A stretch of DNA of 64,000 nt from an uncultured Clostridia bacterium (GCA_910585485.1 CAJUEZ010000004.1:8206-72205), one strand, 5' to 3'; shown: positions 47,170 through 56,154, numbered from the stretch's first letter. Program-made: numbers and translations. The notes: generated by a model from the sequence alone, not told the origin.

Positions 47170-47766
47170 ATGCAAGATAAATTACAACGCTGTGCAGAGG
47201 CTTTTTCAAATTTATTAAATATACAATATAAAATTATAGTCGGACGAAAAGGCGAGCTTACAGAGATAATGATAGCTTTTGACAAGACGGAATTTGTACA
47301 TTTAGCTGGACTTCATAAGCTGACAGACAATGAATTTTTCCGTACAACATCAAGGAAAAAAGTATTTGAATACATATTGGATGGAAAAATTTCATATGAA
47401 ACCGTAGCAAAAAGTGATGAGTTTGAGCATGTGAGAGATAGGATAGATTGTCTTGAATATTTAGAAGATATGCTTGACCGTAATGATATTATTTTTAAGT
47501 ATAATTCAAAACAAAATATCTTCTCGCTAATACAAGCGGATTATCTGATGGAATCAACGCACGAAAATCAGGCAGTATATATATTTCTAGACAAAGTTGA
47601 AAATTCAAATTTGCATTTCTGCCGTTCTTTCTTTCCGAAAGGAGATAAAGATTATACAGTAGGTCAAACGAAATATACTCTTTTATATAAAGAAAAAATT
47701 AATACTGCAAATAAGACAAGCGAGATACAATATAATAAATTACATAAAAATGACGTAGGAATTTGA
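47170..47766 (+). CDS. PBECR4-domain protein (phage-type barnase/EndoU/colicin/RelE-like nuclease)
   Basis: The 198-residue protein matches the PBECR4 layout: YKIIVGRKGELTEIMIAF, FVHLAGLHKL (conserved His), then a helical part, and a C-terminal FFPKGDKDYTVGQTKYTLLY block. The family belongs to the BECR nuclease fold found in phage and polymorphic-toxin contexts, inferred to cut RNA. Activity of this member is not shown. It follows a promoter-RNA-terminator cassette by 18 nt and has an AAGGA ribosome site. No protein antitoxin is recognised, although the next small gene is a candidate. Confidence 0.72.
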   Translation: MQDKLQRCAEAFSNLLNIQYKIIVGRKGELTEIMIAFDKTEFVHLAGLHKLTDNEFFRTTSRKKVFEYILDGKISYETVAKSDEFEHVRDRIDCLEYLEDMLDRNDIIFKYNSKQNIFSLIQADYLMESTHENQAVYIFLDKVENSNLHFCRSFFPKGDKDYTVGQTKYTLLYKEKINTANKTSEIQYNKLHKNDVGI

Positions 47767-47782
47767 TAAGGAGGTAACTGAT

Positions 47783-48022
47783 ATGTGCAACTTAAGTAAA
47801 GGTATAATTGAGGACAGTCGTGTGGATACATGGTTGGAAGCTACACGACAAAAGAATACTGGTCCATTTAATGCAACTGCAAACGAATATGACACAAAGG
47901 AAGAAAGTATGGCAATACTAGAAGTTCCAGCTAATTCAACTGTGCAGTATAGACTATCTGTAATATTAGTTACAGCCAATACTGGCAGTGTCAGAAATTA
48001 TTTCACCATAGAAAACAAGTAA
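47783..48022 (+). CDS. Small protein of unknown function next to the PBECR4 gene
   Basis: 79 residues with an excellent AAGGAGGT site 8 nt upstream, 16 nt after the PBECR4 stop, so the two are probably co-transcribed. It starts MCNLSKGIIEDSRVDTWLEA and continues into a beta-rich end (ANSTVQYRLSVILVTANTGS). I do not recognise a family. Position and size make it a possible antitoxin or immunity protein, which is speculation. Confidence 0.55.
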   Translation: MCNLSKGIIEDSRVDTWLEATRQKNTGPFNATANEYDTKEESMAILEVPANSTVQYRLSVILVTANTGSVRNYFTIENK

Positions 48023-48035
48023 AGGGGGAATTATA

Positions 48036-49391
48036 ATGAAAAGAATTTTTATGCTTATTTCTATAATTATGATGATGCTCGTTCAAGATGTTTATGCTTC
48101 AATCGATTTTGTAGATTCGGCGTTATCAAAAACAGAAGGAATGCCAAGACGAGTTATAAATACAGGATATGGATATTTTACCTGTGACTATGCACCGTGG
48201 TCTATGAATTCTTTTGAGAATAATATTTATTACAGTAAAAATAAAATTAATTGGGATATAGCTAATGTGAACATAAAAGATGGACTTGGGTTATTCGACA
48301 ATATGACATTTCCAAAAGCAACAGTAATTGAAACGCCTGAAAATTTTATTTTTTGTGATACTTCTACGGACAAGGGTGAGTCATTTGGACGTGTTGGACA
48401 TATTAAAATAACAGATAAATCTTTTAATACAAAAAAAGAAATAGAAACGGAACGTATAAGTGACATCTCATATATTAATGGGGTATGTTATATAAATAAA
48501 TATCTTGAATATGTTTCAGATAAGCCACGTGATGGCATAACAAATATTGTTACAAAGCAAACCTCTTATTATTCATCAGATTTTAGTAATTGGAATGTGT
48601 ATAAGGAGGAAGGAGGAATACCAATTATGTTTAACAAAAAAAAATTTTTTGTTAAACATAATTTAAAAGATGCGGTGCCTGATGAAACAGGGAAATATCC
48701 GTATTATTCTGATGTGAATGATAAAAATTCGGAAGTTAGTTTAATCAATAATAATGAAGAAATTTCTATTTTATATGAATCTATAAATTTTTCTGATTTA
48801 TTAATAGTAAAAGATTATCTTTTTGCATTACCTAAATATGTGAATGGACATTATCAAAATAATATTGCTGTTTCAAAGGATGGAATTTATTTTACGATTA
48901 TACAGTTGCCCATTATAAATGAATATAATCAAGAGACGGGAGAAAAGGTTAAGGGAATATACGAGCTTGAGAATGGTGATTTGGAAGTTTGTTGCGGTAG
49001 ATGTTATAGATTTTCCAGTAGTGATTTAGAAAAAGAAATTCGGAATGGCAATATATATGTACAATTCCAAGATAAAATACTTGGATTTGAAACACCACCT
49101 ATAATAGAGAATGGTAGCACGCTTGTACCGATGCGCTTCTTGTTTGAGCAAATGGGAGCAGATGTTGAATGGAACGGAGAAACACAGATCGCGACCGCGA
49201 CACTTGATAACAAGGCAGTTACTTTTGCAATAGATGATACCAATGCAGAGGTGAATAATACACCTGCGACAATGGACGTTCCTGCTCGCCTTATCAATGG
49301 CAAAACAATGGTTCCGCTCCGCTTCCTTTCTGAAGAAATGGGTTTTGAAGTTACATGGAATCCAGAATCAAGAACAGCAATTATAGAGTAA
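48036..49391 (+). CDS. Exported protein with C-terminal copper amine oxidase N-like (stalk) domain
   Basis: The 451-residue protein has a signal peptide (residues 1-21, cut after VYA) and a middle region of unknown fold. The C-terminal 100 residues are of the Cu_amine_oxidN1 type, with the repeated blocks GSTLVPMRFLFEQMGADVEW and KTMVPLRFLSEEMGFEVTW. This domain is very common in wall or secreted proteins of Clostridia and is not an oxidase; it may bind wall polymers. GGGGG lies 9 nt upstream. A terminator follows. Confidence 0.8.
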   Translation: MKRIFMLISIIMMMLVQDVYASIDFVDSALSKTEGMPRRVINTGYGYFTCDYAPWSMNSFENNIYYSKNKINWDIANVNIKDGLGLFDNMTFPKATVIETPENFIFCDTSTDKGESFGRVGHIKITDKSFNTKKEIETERISDISYINGVCYINKYLEYVSDKPRDGITNIVTKQTSYYSSDFSNWNVYKEEGGIPIMFNKKKFFVKHNLKDAVPDETGKYPYYSDVNDKNSEVSLINNNEEISILYESINFSDLLIVKDYLFALPKYVNGHYQNNIAVSKDGIYFTIIQLPIINEYNQETGEKVKGIYELENGDLEVCCGRCYRFSSSDLEKEIRNGNIYVQFQDKILGFETPPIIENGSTLVPMRFLFEQMGADVEWNGETQIATATLDNKAVTFAIDDTNAEVNNTPATMDVPARLINGKTMVPLRFLSEEMGFEVTWNPESRTAIIE

Positions 49392-49447
49392 TAAGAATGA
49401 AAAAAGACGGTTTATGAAATAGTAAGCGGATAAGAAATTGAAAGATG

Positions 49448-49477
49448 AAACCGACATCAGACTAATGGTGTCGGTTT
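49448..49477 (+). terminator. Terminator after the stalk-domain protein
   Basis: AAACCGACA and TGTCGGTTT pair over 9 bp around a 12-nt loop, followed by TGTGTTTT. Confidence 0.7.
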
Positions 49478-49601
49478 TGTGTTTTAGAACATATACATAA
49501 CCACTTTTTCCACAGAATATTACCATTATTTCCAGAATTATTTACAAATTTTTCGGGGGATTATATAATCATAGTGAAACAATAGGAGGCAGATATTTAT
49601 T

Positions 49602-49886
49602 ATGACTGAGCAGGAATTGATTTCAATGGTAATTGGTGAAATTACGGAACATAAACTGAGTCATTATCGAATGAAAAATAAGGAATACAAAGAGCTTAGT
49701 ACAGAACTGACGCAGTTAGGAAGCAAAGTGCAGTCAGTGTTATCAGAATTAGCCGTAGGAAAAGCCGATATAATAAATTTGTATATTGCAAAGCATGCGG
49801 CTTTAGCGGATAAAGACTGCGTGTTCTTGTATGAACAAGGCGCCAAAGATTGCGTAAAGTTATTAAAAAGATTAGGCGTGCTTTAG
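49602..49886 (+). CDS. Small helical protein of unknown function (DUF6809-like)
   Basis: 94 residues, mostly helical (YKELSTELTQLGSKVQSVLS, then LYIAKHAALADKDCVFLYEQ). It resembles short Clostridia proteins often found near an XRE regulator, which is the case here: an XRE gene lies convergent, 27 nt away. AGGAGG lies 15 nt upstream. No function known to me. Confidence 0.6.
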   Translation: MTEQELISMVIGEITEHKLSHYRMKNKEYKELSTELTQLGSKVQSVLSELAVGKADIINLYIAKHAALADKDCVFLYEQGAKDCVKLLKRLGVL

Positions 49887-49887
49887 A

Positions 49888-49909
49888 AAGAAGCGCACTG
49901 ATGTGCGCT
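49888..49909. terminator. Bidirectional terminator between convergent genes
   Basis: GAAGCGCAC-TGAT-GTGCGCTTC, a 9-bp perfect stem with a four-base loop; TTTC follows on the minus strand. Confidence 0.65.
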
Positions 49910-49913
49910 TCCT

Positions 49914-50243
49914 TCAGTCGGACTTGATAATTTCTTGAACAGCGGCTGTTATTGCGCGTATAGTTTTTTCATCACAAAGATATAGCATATTTACCAGTTC
50001 ATCAATGACAATATTCATTTTATGTGGTATGTTATGTCGTTCGGGATAAAAGATAGTATCAGCAGGAATGTTTAGAGTTCGTATAAGATTATAAAGCAAC
50101 CAATATCCAGGTTTTTTATTTTCATTTTCTATCGCCATAATATGGCGTGAACTACAATTCAACATTTCTGCAAGCTGTTCCTGTGATATTCCTTTATGTA
50201 GTCGGGCTTTTTTAATTTGTTCGCCTAAAATATCGTGTTTCAT
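49914..50243 (-). CDS. XRE-family helix-turn-helix regulator
   Basis: The 109-residue protein starts MKHDILGEQIKKARLHKGIS and contains the HTH QEQLAEMLNCSSRHIMAIEN at residues 21-40, followed by a helical dimerisation tail. Such regulators control small accessory or mobile-element genes. Its start lies within the broken LRR gene region on the opposite strand, so it may have been inserted there by recombination that removed the LRR gene's 5' end. Confidence 0.88.
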   Translation of the reverse strand: MKHDILGEQIKKARLHKGISQEQLAEMLNCSSRHIMAIENENKKPGYWLLYNLIRTLNIPADTIFYPERHNIPHKMNIVIDELVNMLYLCDEKTIRAITAAVQEIIKSD

Positions 50244-51106
50244 AGCACTGAAAATTCACCTCCACATATAGTTTACAATGTTTTCGGTGAAATTAACACG
50301 ATTAAATTCTTCCCACTTCTGGATTGGCTGGTTTGCGATAATAATGAGATAACAGAGCTTACGCCCAAGCAAGTCCCAAATTTAATATTTTTGGATTGCA
50401 GTAACAATCAACTGACGAAATTGGACTTATCGCAATGGTCGCATCTTGAATATTTATTCTGTGATAATAATCAGCTTACAGAGCTTGATGTAAGCAATAA
50501 TGAAAGACTGTATAGTCTTACTTGCTCTAATAATTTACTTAAAAGTATTAATCTTTCAAAGAACAGTGGATTGTGGGAATTAGACTGTTCTAATAATAAA
50601 TTATCGAATATTGATATAACGAATAATCCGGACTTGGCGATTTTAAAATGCCATGAAAATTTTTTGGATACTGAAACACCCGCTAATACAATTTTAGGAT
50701 TGGATGCAGTTTTGGAAGAAATCGGAGAGCCTTTATCAAAGGACGATCCCGATAATTGGTTTGCGTATTATCCGCAGAAAACAGCGGAAGAAACGCCGAC
50801 ACCAACGCCGACACCAAGTAATATTGAATGGATATATCAAGAGCCGGAATGTTTGGTTGCAGGTGAAGAACTAACAATTTCGATAAATGGTTTGACGGAA
50901 GATTGTATTTGATTTTAGCACTTTATAAAGACGCTAAATTGGTTAGTTTATCAGTAAAAGAATGTAAAGATATAGAAAAATATATAAGTATTATTCTCCC
51001 TGATGATTTTGAAGCAGGGAATGCTTGGTCTTTAAAAGCATTTGCGTGGGATGATTTTTCGACAATGATACCTTTAGCAGAAAGGTTTGATAGAAAGTTT
51101 GATTAG
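50235..51106 (+). pseudogene. Leucine-rich-repeat surface protein, 5'-truncated and frameshifted
   Basis: Residues of the first frame hold five to six LRR units of the form LDCSNNQLTKLDLSQWSHLE (50320-50680), a spacer and a short TPTPTPTP linker. The frame stops at 50912. Adding one T to the TTT run at about 50891 continues it as DGRLYLILALYKDAK to a C-terminal module with KAFAWDDFSTMIPL, stop at 51106. There is no signal peptide and the 5' end overlaps the XRE gene, so the front of the gene is missing. The C-terminal module is a divergent copy of the VFVW-MKP module of the M6 protease. Confidence 0.7.
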
Positions 51107-51467
51107 AATATACCTTTTGTTGTGTATCGATGATATACAGATGTAAAATAAAGGAGTGAAAATAGTAAGATCTTTAAATCTTACGGATTATAAAAATAAG
51201 GAGTTTGTTATTGAGAATATAGACGGCAGGTGGATTGTATTTGGATTGAAACAACTTACAGAATGATAAATCCCGATTTATCAAATTGATGAATCTATAT
51301 ATCACAAATTCAGAAATTGCTGTTTATGAAATCAGCGGCACAACTCTTATTAATACTTTAGAAAGCAAGTCTTTCGGATAATAATCCCCGACGCGGATTT
51401 CTATATGAAAATCGCCGTCATGGAGAATGCATACGGATTTAAAAGATGAAGCATAATTAGACAGATA
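51107..51467. other. Spacer with only scraps of coding sequence
   Basis: A short frame reading NLTDYKNKEFVIENIDGRW (about 51178-51266) looks like a protein end but has no start or ribosome site. No promoter or RNA gene is apparent in the rest. Confidence 0.45.
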
Positions 51468-51468
51468 A

Positions 51469-51494
51469 AAAACGGCATCAGTTGATGCCGTTTT
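51469..51494 (-). terminator. Terminator of spoVT
   Basis: AAAACGGCATCA-GT-TGATGCCGTTTT, a 12-bp perfect stem; a T run continues on the minus strand. It lies 10 nt past the spoVT stop. Confidence 0.85.
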
Positions 51495-51504
51495 ATTGTT
51501 ATAT

Positions 51505-52041
51505 TCAGCCTTCCATGTGTTTTCCAAGGAAACCTGCAGCAGATTCAGCAAGCTTTTCATCAACCTCGGAGGGCTGTTCCCCGTCCTTCATGATGAAAAG
51601 AACAGAGCCTATTGTATCACCTTCAGAAACGATTGGAACAACAACGCCGGCGTTATATTTTTCTACGCCATCTGCGACAGATACAGGCTTGCCGTCTTTG
51701 TAGCTGATGATTAGCTTCTCGCTCATAACATTTTCAAGTTCTGTGCTGACAGGCTTTTCAATAAGGTCTTTTTTAGGAAGCCCTGAAACAGCGATAACAC
51801 TGTCACGGTCAGTTATACATGCGCCGTGACCGCTTGCTTTTGCAAGAGTCTCAACATAATTTGAAGCAAAATCACCGAGTTCACCTATAGGTGAGTATTT
51901 CTTGAAAATCACTTCGCCGTCTTTTTCAGTGTAGATTTCAAGAGGATCTCCCTCGCGTATGCGCATTGTGCGTCTTATTTCTTTCGGAATAACGACTCTG
52001 CCTAAATCGTCTATTCTTCTGACTATTCCTGTAGCCTTCAT
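51505..52041 (-). CDS. spoVT: Stage V sporulation protein T (AbrB-family regulator)
   Basis: 178 residues, the standard SpoVT length. The N-terminal swapped-hairpin AbrB domain reads MKATGIVRRIDDLGRVVIPK and EIRRTMRIREGDPLEIYT. The C-terminal GAF-like domain includes HGACITDRDSVIAVSG and GSVLFIMKD. Known role: forespore regulator that activates and represses sigma-G genes. AGGAGG lies 8 nt upstream. Its presence is the main sign that the organism belongs to a sporulating lineage, though some non-sporulating relatives keep it. Confidence 0.95.
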   Translation of the reverse strand: MKATGIVRRIDDLGRVVIPKEIRRTMRIREGDPLEIYTEKDGEVIFKKYSPIGELGDFASNYVETLAKASGHGACITDRDSVIAVSGLPKKDLIEKPVSTELENVMSEKLIISYKDGKPVSVADGVEKYNAGVVVPIVSEGDTIGSVLFIMKDGEQPSEVDEKLAESAAGFLGKHMEG

Positions 52042-52242
52042 AATAAATTCCTCCTACTATATAACATAATACAATTACTTGCTATGAACTTATTATGTTT
52101 TTTTTTAAGGTGGATTATTCAAAAAAAGTCAAAAAAGGTGTTTTTGCATGTCTTTTTATATAGTAAAACATGTTAAAAGCGGATTTTGAATAAAGCTTTA
52201 TTGGGTTTTATGACATGATATGACAATTATTACAAAAAACTA

Positions 52243-52271
52243 TTGACATATTAGAAAAAATATGTCATAAT
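52243..52271 (+). promoter_or_regulatory. Promoter of the WG-repeat protein gene
   Basis: TTGACA, 17 nt, CATAAT, ending 31 nt before the start codon. Confidence 0.65.
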
Positions 52272-52302
52272 CATATGAAACACTAATATGGGGGGATTTG
52301 AA

Positions 52303-53355
52303 ATGACAAATAAAGAAAATAATAATGTGAGCGAAAATCAAAAGAAACAACAGTTTCAAGATGCTGAAATTTCGCAAGAGGTTTTACAAGGTGTTGTTCA
52401 GCAGGACATGCCAAATGAATTTTCTGCTACAAAGCAGAAGAAATCAAAAATGCCGTTTATTATAATCGCAATTATAGTTGTCGTGTTTATTGCAGCGAGT
52501 ATTGCAGTATTTCTATACGGAATTTCACAAAAGAGCAAAAATGATGAAATACTTTTTAAGAATGGCTTGCTGAATGTGTGTGTAGATGATAAATGGGGAT
52601 ACATAAATCAAAAGGGTGAATATGTGATAGATCCAAAGTTTGATGATGCTGAAGCATTTTACGATGGAATGGCTGAAGTTGAAATAGATGGCAAAGTAGG
52701 ATATATAAGCGAAAAAGGGGATTATATAATAAATCCGCAGTTCGACAGCATCGGTTATTTTTCTGAGGATGTTGCTTACGCAAAATCAGGTAATATATAT
52801 GGATATATAAATAAAAAAGGTGAATATATAATAAATCCGCAGTTTGATGATGTATCTAAGTTTCAAGAAGGATTGGCGGCGGTCAAATCAGGGGATAAAT
52901 GGGGATATATTGATAAAAAAGGTAAATATGTGATAAATCCACAATTTGACGAGGCAGCGGTATTTAGTAATGGGTTGGCAGCTGTTAAATCGGGCGGACA
53001 GTGTGGATATATAAATAAAAAGGGCGAATATAAAATAAATCCGCAGTATTTAATAGCATATTCATTTGAATCAGATGGATATGCAATAGTGTTAAATAAA
53101 AATAAAAAGTATGAGATTATAAATAAAGATGGAAAAAGCATGGGAACACCATTTGACAAAGTTGAAACTAAAAAGAGTTCCATCTGTATAGAATCAGATT
53201 GTACAGAAATGGCTTTTTATGATGACGATACTCATTGTTATGAGCATAAAACAAATACCACTTCTACATATAAATATTGTCAAGCGTATGGCTGTTTAAA
53301 TAAAGTATACTTAAGTTATAAAAAATATTGCAGTCAACACAGTTATTTAGAATAG
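52303..53355 (+). CDS. Membrane-anchored WG-repeat protein
   Basis: The start at 52303 follows GGGGGAT; the ATG at 52288 lies within that site. The 350-residue product has an acidic, Gln-rich cytoplasmic N-terminus, one membrane segment (MPFIIIAIIVVVFIAASIAV, residues 46-65) and about six WG repeats of the form GYINKKGEYIINPQFDDVSK. A small Cys-rich end follows (CTEMAF...CYEH...CQAYGCL...CSQH) that could bind zinc. WG repeats form beta structures thought to mediate binding; function is unknown. Signal-anchor topology puts the repeats outside. Confidence 0.8.
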   Translation: MTNKENNNVSENQKKQQFQDAEISQEVLQGVVQQDMPNEFSATKQKKSKMPFIIIAIIVVVFIAASIAVFLYGISQKSKNDEILFKNGLLNVCVDDKWGYINQKGEYVIDPKFDDAEAFYDGMAEVEIDGKVGYISEKGDYIINPQFDSIGYFSEDVAYAKSGNIYGYINKKGEYIINPQFDDVSKFQEGLAAVKSGDKWGYIDKKGKYVINPQFDEAAVFSNGLAAVKSGGQCGYINKKGEYKINPQYLIAYSFESDGYAIVLNKNKKYEIINKDGKSMGTPFDKVETKKSSICIESDCTEMAFYDDDTHCYEHKTNTTSTYKYCQAYGCLNKVYLSYKKYCSQHSYLE

Positions 53356-53362
53356 TAAATAA

Positions 53363-53392
53363 AAATAACCGCTGCCACAGCAGCGGTTATTT
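53363..53392. terminator. Bidirectional terminator between the WG gene and glmS
   Basis: AAATAACCGCTG and CAGCGGTTATTT, 12 bp, 6-nt loop, with T runs or A runs on both sides so it can serve both genes. Confidence 0.85.
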
Positions 53393-53398
53393 TTTGCT

Positions 53399-55225
53399 TT
53401 ATTCAACTGTAACCGATTTTGCAAGATTGCGAGGCTTATCAATATCGCAGCCTTTAAGCGAAGCGACATAATATCCGAATAACTGCAACGGCACAACGGT
53501 AAGCGAAGGAAGCAGCATTTCATGCGCTGTCGGTATTTTTATGATGAAGTCAGCAACGTCATCCATAAGTTCATGAGCCTGAGTTGTAACTCCCATGACA
53601 ACAGCGCCGCGCGCTTTAACCTCTTTTACGTTTGAAACAGTCTTATCAAACAACTCCTGACCTGTCGCCAAAGCAACCACAAGAGTACCATCCTCGATAA
53701 GAGAAATTGTTCCGTGCTTTAATTCGCCGGCTGCGTATGCCTCGCTGTGTATGTAAGAAATCTCCTTTAGTTTAAGAGAGCCTTCCATTGAAACCGCATA
53801 ATCAAGATTCCTTCCTATAAAGAATATTGAATGGCAGTTAAAGAATTTTGAGGCAAGATACTGTATTTCTTCTTTTGATTCAAGTATCTTTGCAACTTTA
53901 TCCGGAAGAGCCTCAATTTCTGCGACAAAGTTTGCGTACTCGCCCGAAGTGAGCATGCCAAGCTTTTCAGCCATGTATGCGGCAATCAGGTATATAACAG
54001 CAAGCTGAGTGCTGTATGCTTTTGTTGTCGCAACGGCGATTTCAGGACCTGCCCATGTGTAAATGACATCGTCTGACGCGTTAGCTATTGCGCTGCCGAC
54101 CACGTTTACGATTGACAAAATTCTCGCGCCGTGGTTTTTCGCCTCTTTCAGCGCGGCAAGAGTATCCGCCGTTTCTCCCGACTGACTGATTACAATAACA
54201 AGGTCATTCTTTGTTATAATCGGATCACAGTATCTAAATTCCGAAGCCACCTGCACTTCAACGGGAATGCGGCACATTTTTTCTATAACGTACTTGCCGA
54301 CAACTCCGACATGGTACGCGCTGCCGCAGGCAACTATGTAAATTTTATTAATATTTTTTATATCCTCGGTGGTGAGTGAAATATCATCAAGAACAATTTT
54401 ACCGTCCTTAATTCTGGGACTGATGGTATCGCGGATTGCTTTTGGTTGTTCCTCCATCTCTTTCATCATGAAGTGCTCATATCCACTCTTCTCAGCGGCG
54501 CTTATGTCCCAGTCAACAGTAAATTTTTCTTTTTCGACTTCTTCCTTATCCTTGTTGTAGACCTTTACGCTGTCTTTTTTCAATACTACAATTTCGTTAT
54601 CCTCAAGATAGTATATATCGCGAGTATGCTTTAAAATTGCGGTAACGTCAGAAGCGATAAAGTTTTCGTCATTTCCGAGACCGACAATCAGCGGACTTGC
54701 TTTTCTGACTGCGATAAATTGGTCGGGGTAGTCAGAACAAAGCACACCAAGAGCGTATGAACCCTCAACACGGTTTAGAACTCTTATCATAGCGTCAAGA
54801 ATATCGCCTTTGTAATAGTATTCAAACAAATGAGCGATAACCTCTGTATCAGTTTCTGAGATAAATTCAAAACCTCTTTCGATAAGTTTTTTCTTTAGTG
54901 AAATATAATTTTCAATAATACCGTTGTGAACAACAGCAAAACGTCCCGACATTGAAACTTGCGGGTGAGAATTCACGTCAGATGGCTCGCCGTGAGTAGC
55001 CCAGCGTGTGTGACCTATACCCATAGTGCCTTTAAGCGATTTACCATCGTTAGTTTTCTCGGCAAGAACTGAAAGACGTCCCTTGGCCTTTGCAACCTCA
55101 ACTTCGTTATCATGAAAAACGGCAATTCCCGCGCTGTCATATCCTCTGTATTCAAGCTTTGAAAGACCGTCAAGCAGAATAGGCGAAGCCTGATTCTTAC
55201 CTATATATCCTACAATACCACACAT
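53399..55225 (-). CDS. glmS: Glucosamine-fructose-6-phosphate aminotransferase (isomerizing)
   Basis: 608 residues, full length. The N-terminal glutamine amidotransferase domain starts MCGIVGYIG with the catalytic Cys2 and has GIGHTRWATHG. Two SIS domains follow (VACGSAYHVG and SQSGETADTLAAL for the first; YAAGELKHGTISLIEDG for the second), and the conserved end is DKPRNLAKSVTVE. Reaction: fructose 6-phosphate plus glutamine to glucosamine 6-phosphate, the first step of wall amino-sugar synthesis. The start has AGGAGGT 9 nt upstream. The leader appears short and no glmS ribozyme is seen. Confidence 0.97.
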   Translation of the reverse strand: MCGIVGYIGKNQASPILLDGLSKLEYRGYDSAGIAVFHDNEVEVAKAKGRLSVLAEKTNDGKSLKGTMGIGHTRWATHGEPSDVNSHPQVSMSGRFAVVHNGIIENYISLKKKLIERGFEFISETDTEVIAHLFEYYYKGDILDAMIRVLNRVEGSYALGVLCSDYPDQFIAVRKASPLIVGLGNDENFIASDVTAILKHTRDIYYLEDNEIVVLKKDSVKVYNKDKEEVEKEKFTVDWDISAAEKSGYEHFMMKEMEEQPKAIRDTISPRIKDGKIVLDDISLTTEDIKNINKIYIVACGSAYHVGVVGKYVIEKMCRIPVEVQVASEFRYCDPIITKNDLVIVISQSGETADTLAALKEAKNHGARILSIVNVVGSAIANASDDVIYTWAGPEIAVATTKAYSTQLAVIYLIAAYMAEKLGMLTSGEYANFVAEIEALPDKVAKILESKEEIQYLASKFFNCHSIFFIGRNLDYAVSMEGSLKLKEISYIHSEAYAAGELKHGTISLIEDGTLVVALATGQELFDKTVSNVKEVKARGAVVMGVTTQAHELMDDVADFIIKIPTAHEMLLPSLTVVPLQLFGYYVASLKGCDIDKPRNLAKSVTVE

Positions 55226-55482
55226 AGTATACGTACCTCCTATTTACCTAAACACTCCTACATTATACGGATGTTTATATATACATTATTATTTTATACT
55301 ATATTCGCCATTTTTTCAATCCTTTTTTTATAAATAGTTGTAATTAATTCATTTTGCTGATATAATAATGGCAAGATGGAGGATTTTGTGCAGGGGCATT
55401 AATATTGTGACAGGAAAAGGGATTTTTGATATTAAATGGAAATGCTGAGCGCAATTAAATAATATTTAGGAGGATTACCGTT

Positions 55483-56145
55483 ATGACAAAAGAACTAATT
55501 TATGAAAATAAACTTTCCCGCGCGGAAGATGTCAAAGATTTTGTATTAGAGGGCAGCGCGCAGATTTATTTTGAGAACGGAAAAATGCGTATGAAAAATG
55601 CGCTGAGCGCGGATTTGGGACAAAAATCAAACTTTGTATTCTGGTGTAATGAGGATTTTCCGTCAGATGTGCTTATAGAGTGGGATTTTCGCCCTATTGA
55701 AGAACCGGGACTCGCTATAATGTTTTTTAGCGCAAAGGGAATAAACGGCGAGGATTTGTTTGACCCGTCCCTACAGGAGCGTGACGGACAGTATAATTTG
55801 TATCATTCGGGTGATATAAATGCGTATCATGTGTCATATTTTCGCAGAAAGTGGGAAGATGAAAGGGGATTTCATACTTGCAATCTGAGAAAAAGCAAAG
55901 GTTTTCACCTTGTGGTACAGGGAGCAGATCCGATACCGAACTGCGAGGACGCGTTTGAAAGTTATCATATACAGCTAATGAAGAAAAACGGAAAAATAGA
56001 TTTTATTATAAATGATTTGACCGTATTCTCATGGCAGGATGACGGAAAGGAATACGGCGAAGTTCTTGGCGGCGGTAAAATCGGTTTCAGACAGATGGCG
56101 CCGATGATAGGCGAATACAGCAATTTAAAGGTTTATACAATATAG
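55483..56145 (+). CDS. DUF1961 (YesU-like) lectin-fold protein
   Basis: The 220-residue cytoplasmic protein shows the DUF1961 layout: MTKELIYENKLSRAEDVKDF, VLIEWDFRPIEEPGLAIMFF, RDGQYNLYHSGDINAYHVSY and GKIGFRQMAPM. The fold is concanavalin-like. The B. subtilis relative YesU lies in the rhamnogalacturonan operon, so a role on unsaturated or rhamnosyl pectin fragments is plausible. Here it stands apart from the glycan locus, next to mutS2 by 9 nt. AGGAGG lies 8 nt upstream. Confidence 0.82.
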   Translation: MTKELIYENKLSRAEDVKDFVLEGSAQIYFENGKMRMKNALSADLGQKSNFVFWCNEDFPSDVLIEWDFRPIEEPGLAIMFFSAKGINGEDLFDPSLQERDGQYNLYHSGDINAYHVSYFRRKWEDERGFHTCNLRKSKGFHLVVQGADPIPNCEDAFESYHIQLMKKNGKIDFIINDLTVFSWQDDGKEYGEVLGGGKIGFRQMAPMIGEYSNLKVYTI

Positions 56146-56154
56146 GAGGAAATA

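Noticed and set aside
46995..47180. 61-codon frame in the candidate RNA
   Set aside because: It crosses the terminator hairpin, lacks a ribosome site, and its Cys/Arg-rich composition is unlike its neighbours.
51324..51563. 79-codon minus-strand frame overlapping the end of spoVT
   Set aside because: It overlaps the spoVT coding end and the terminator stem in a different frame; no family resemblance or ribosome site.
55226..55480. glmS ribozyme or another riboswitch between glmS and the DUF1961 gene
   Set aside because: No conserved core or stable multi-stem structure is visible on either strand; the region is AT-rich with simple promoter-like boxes.
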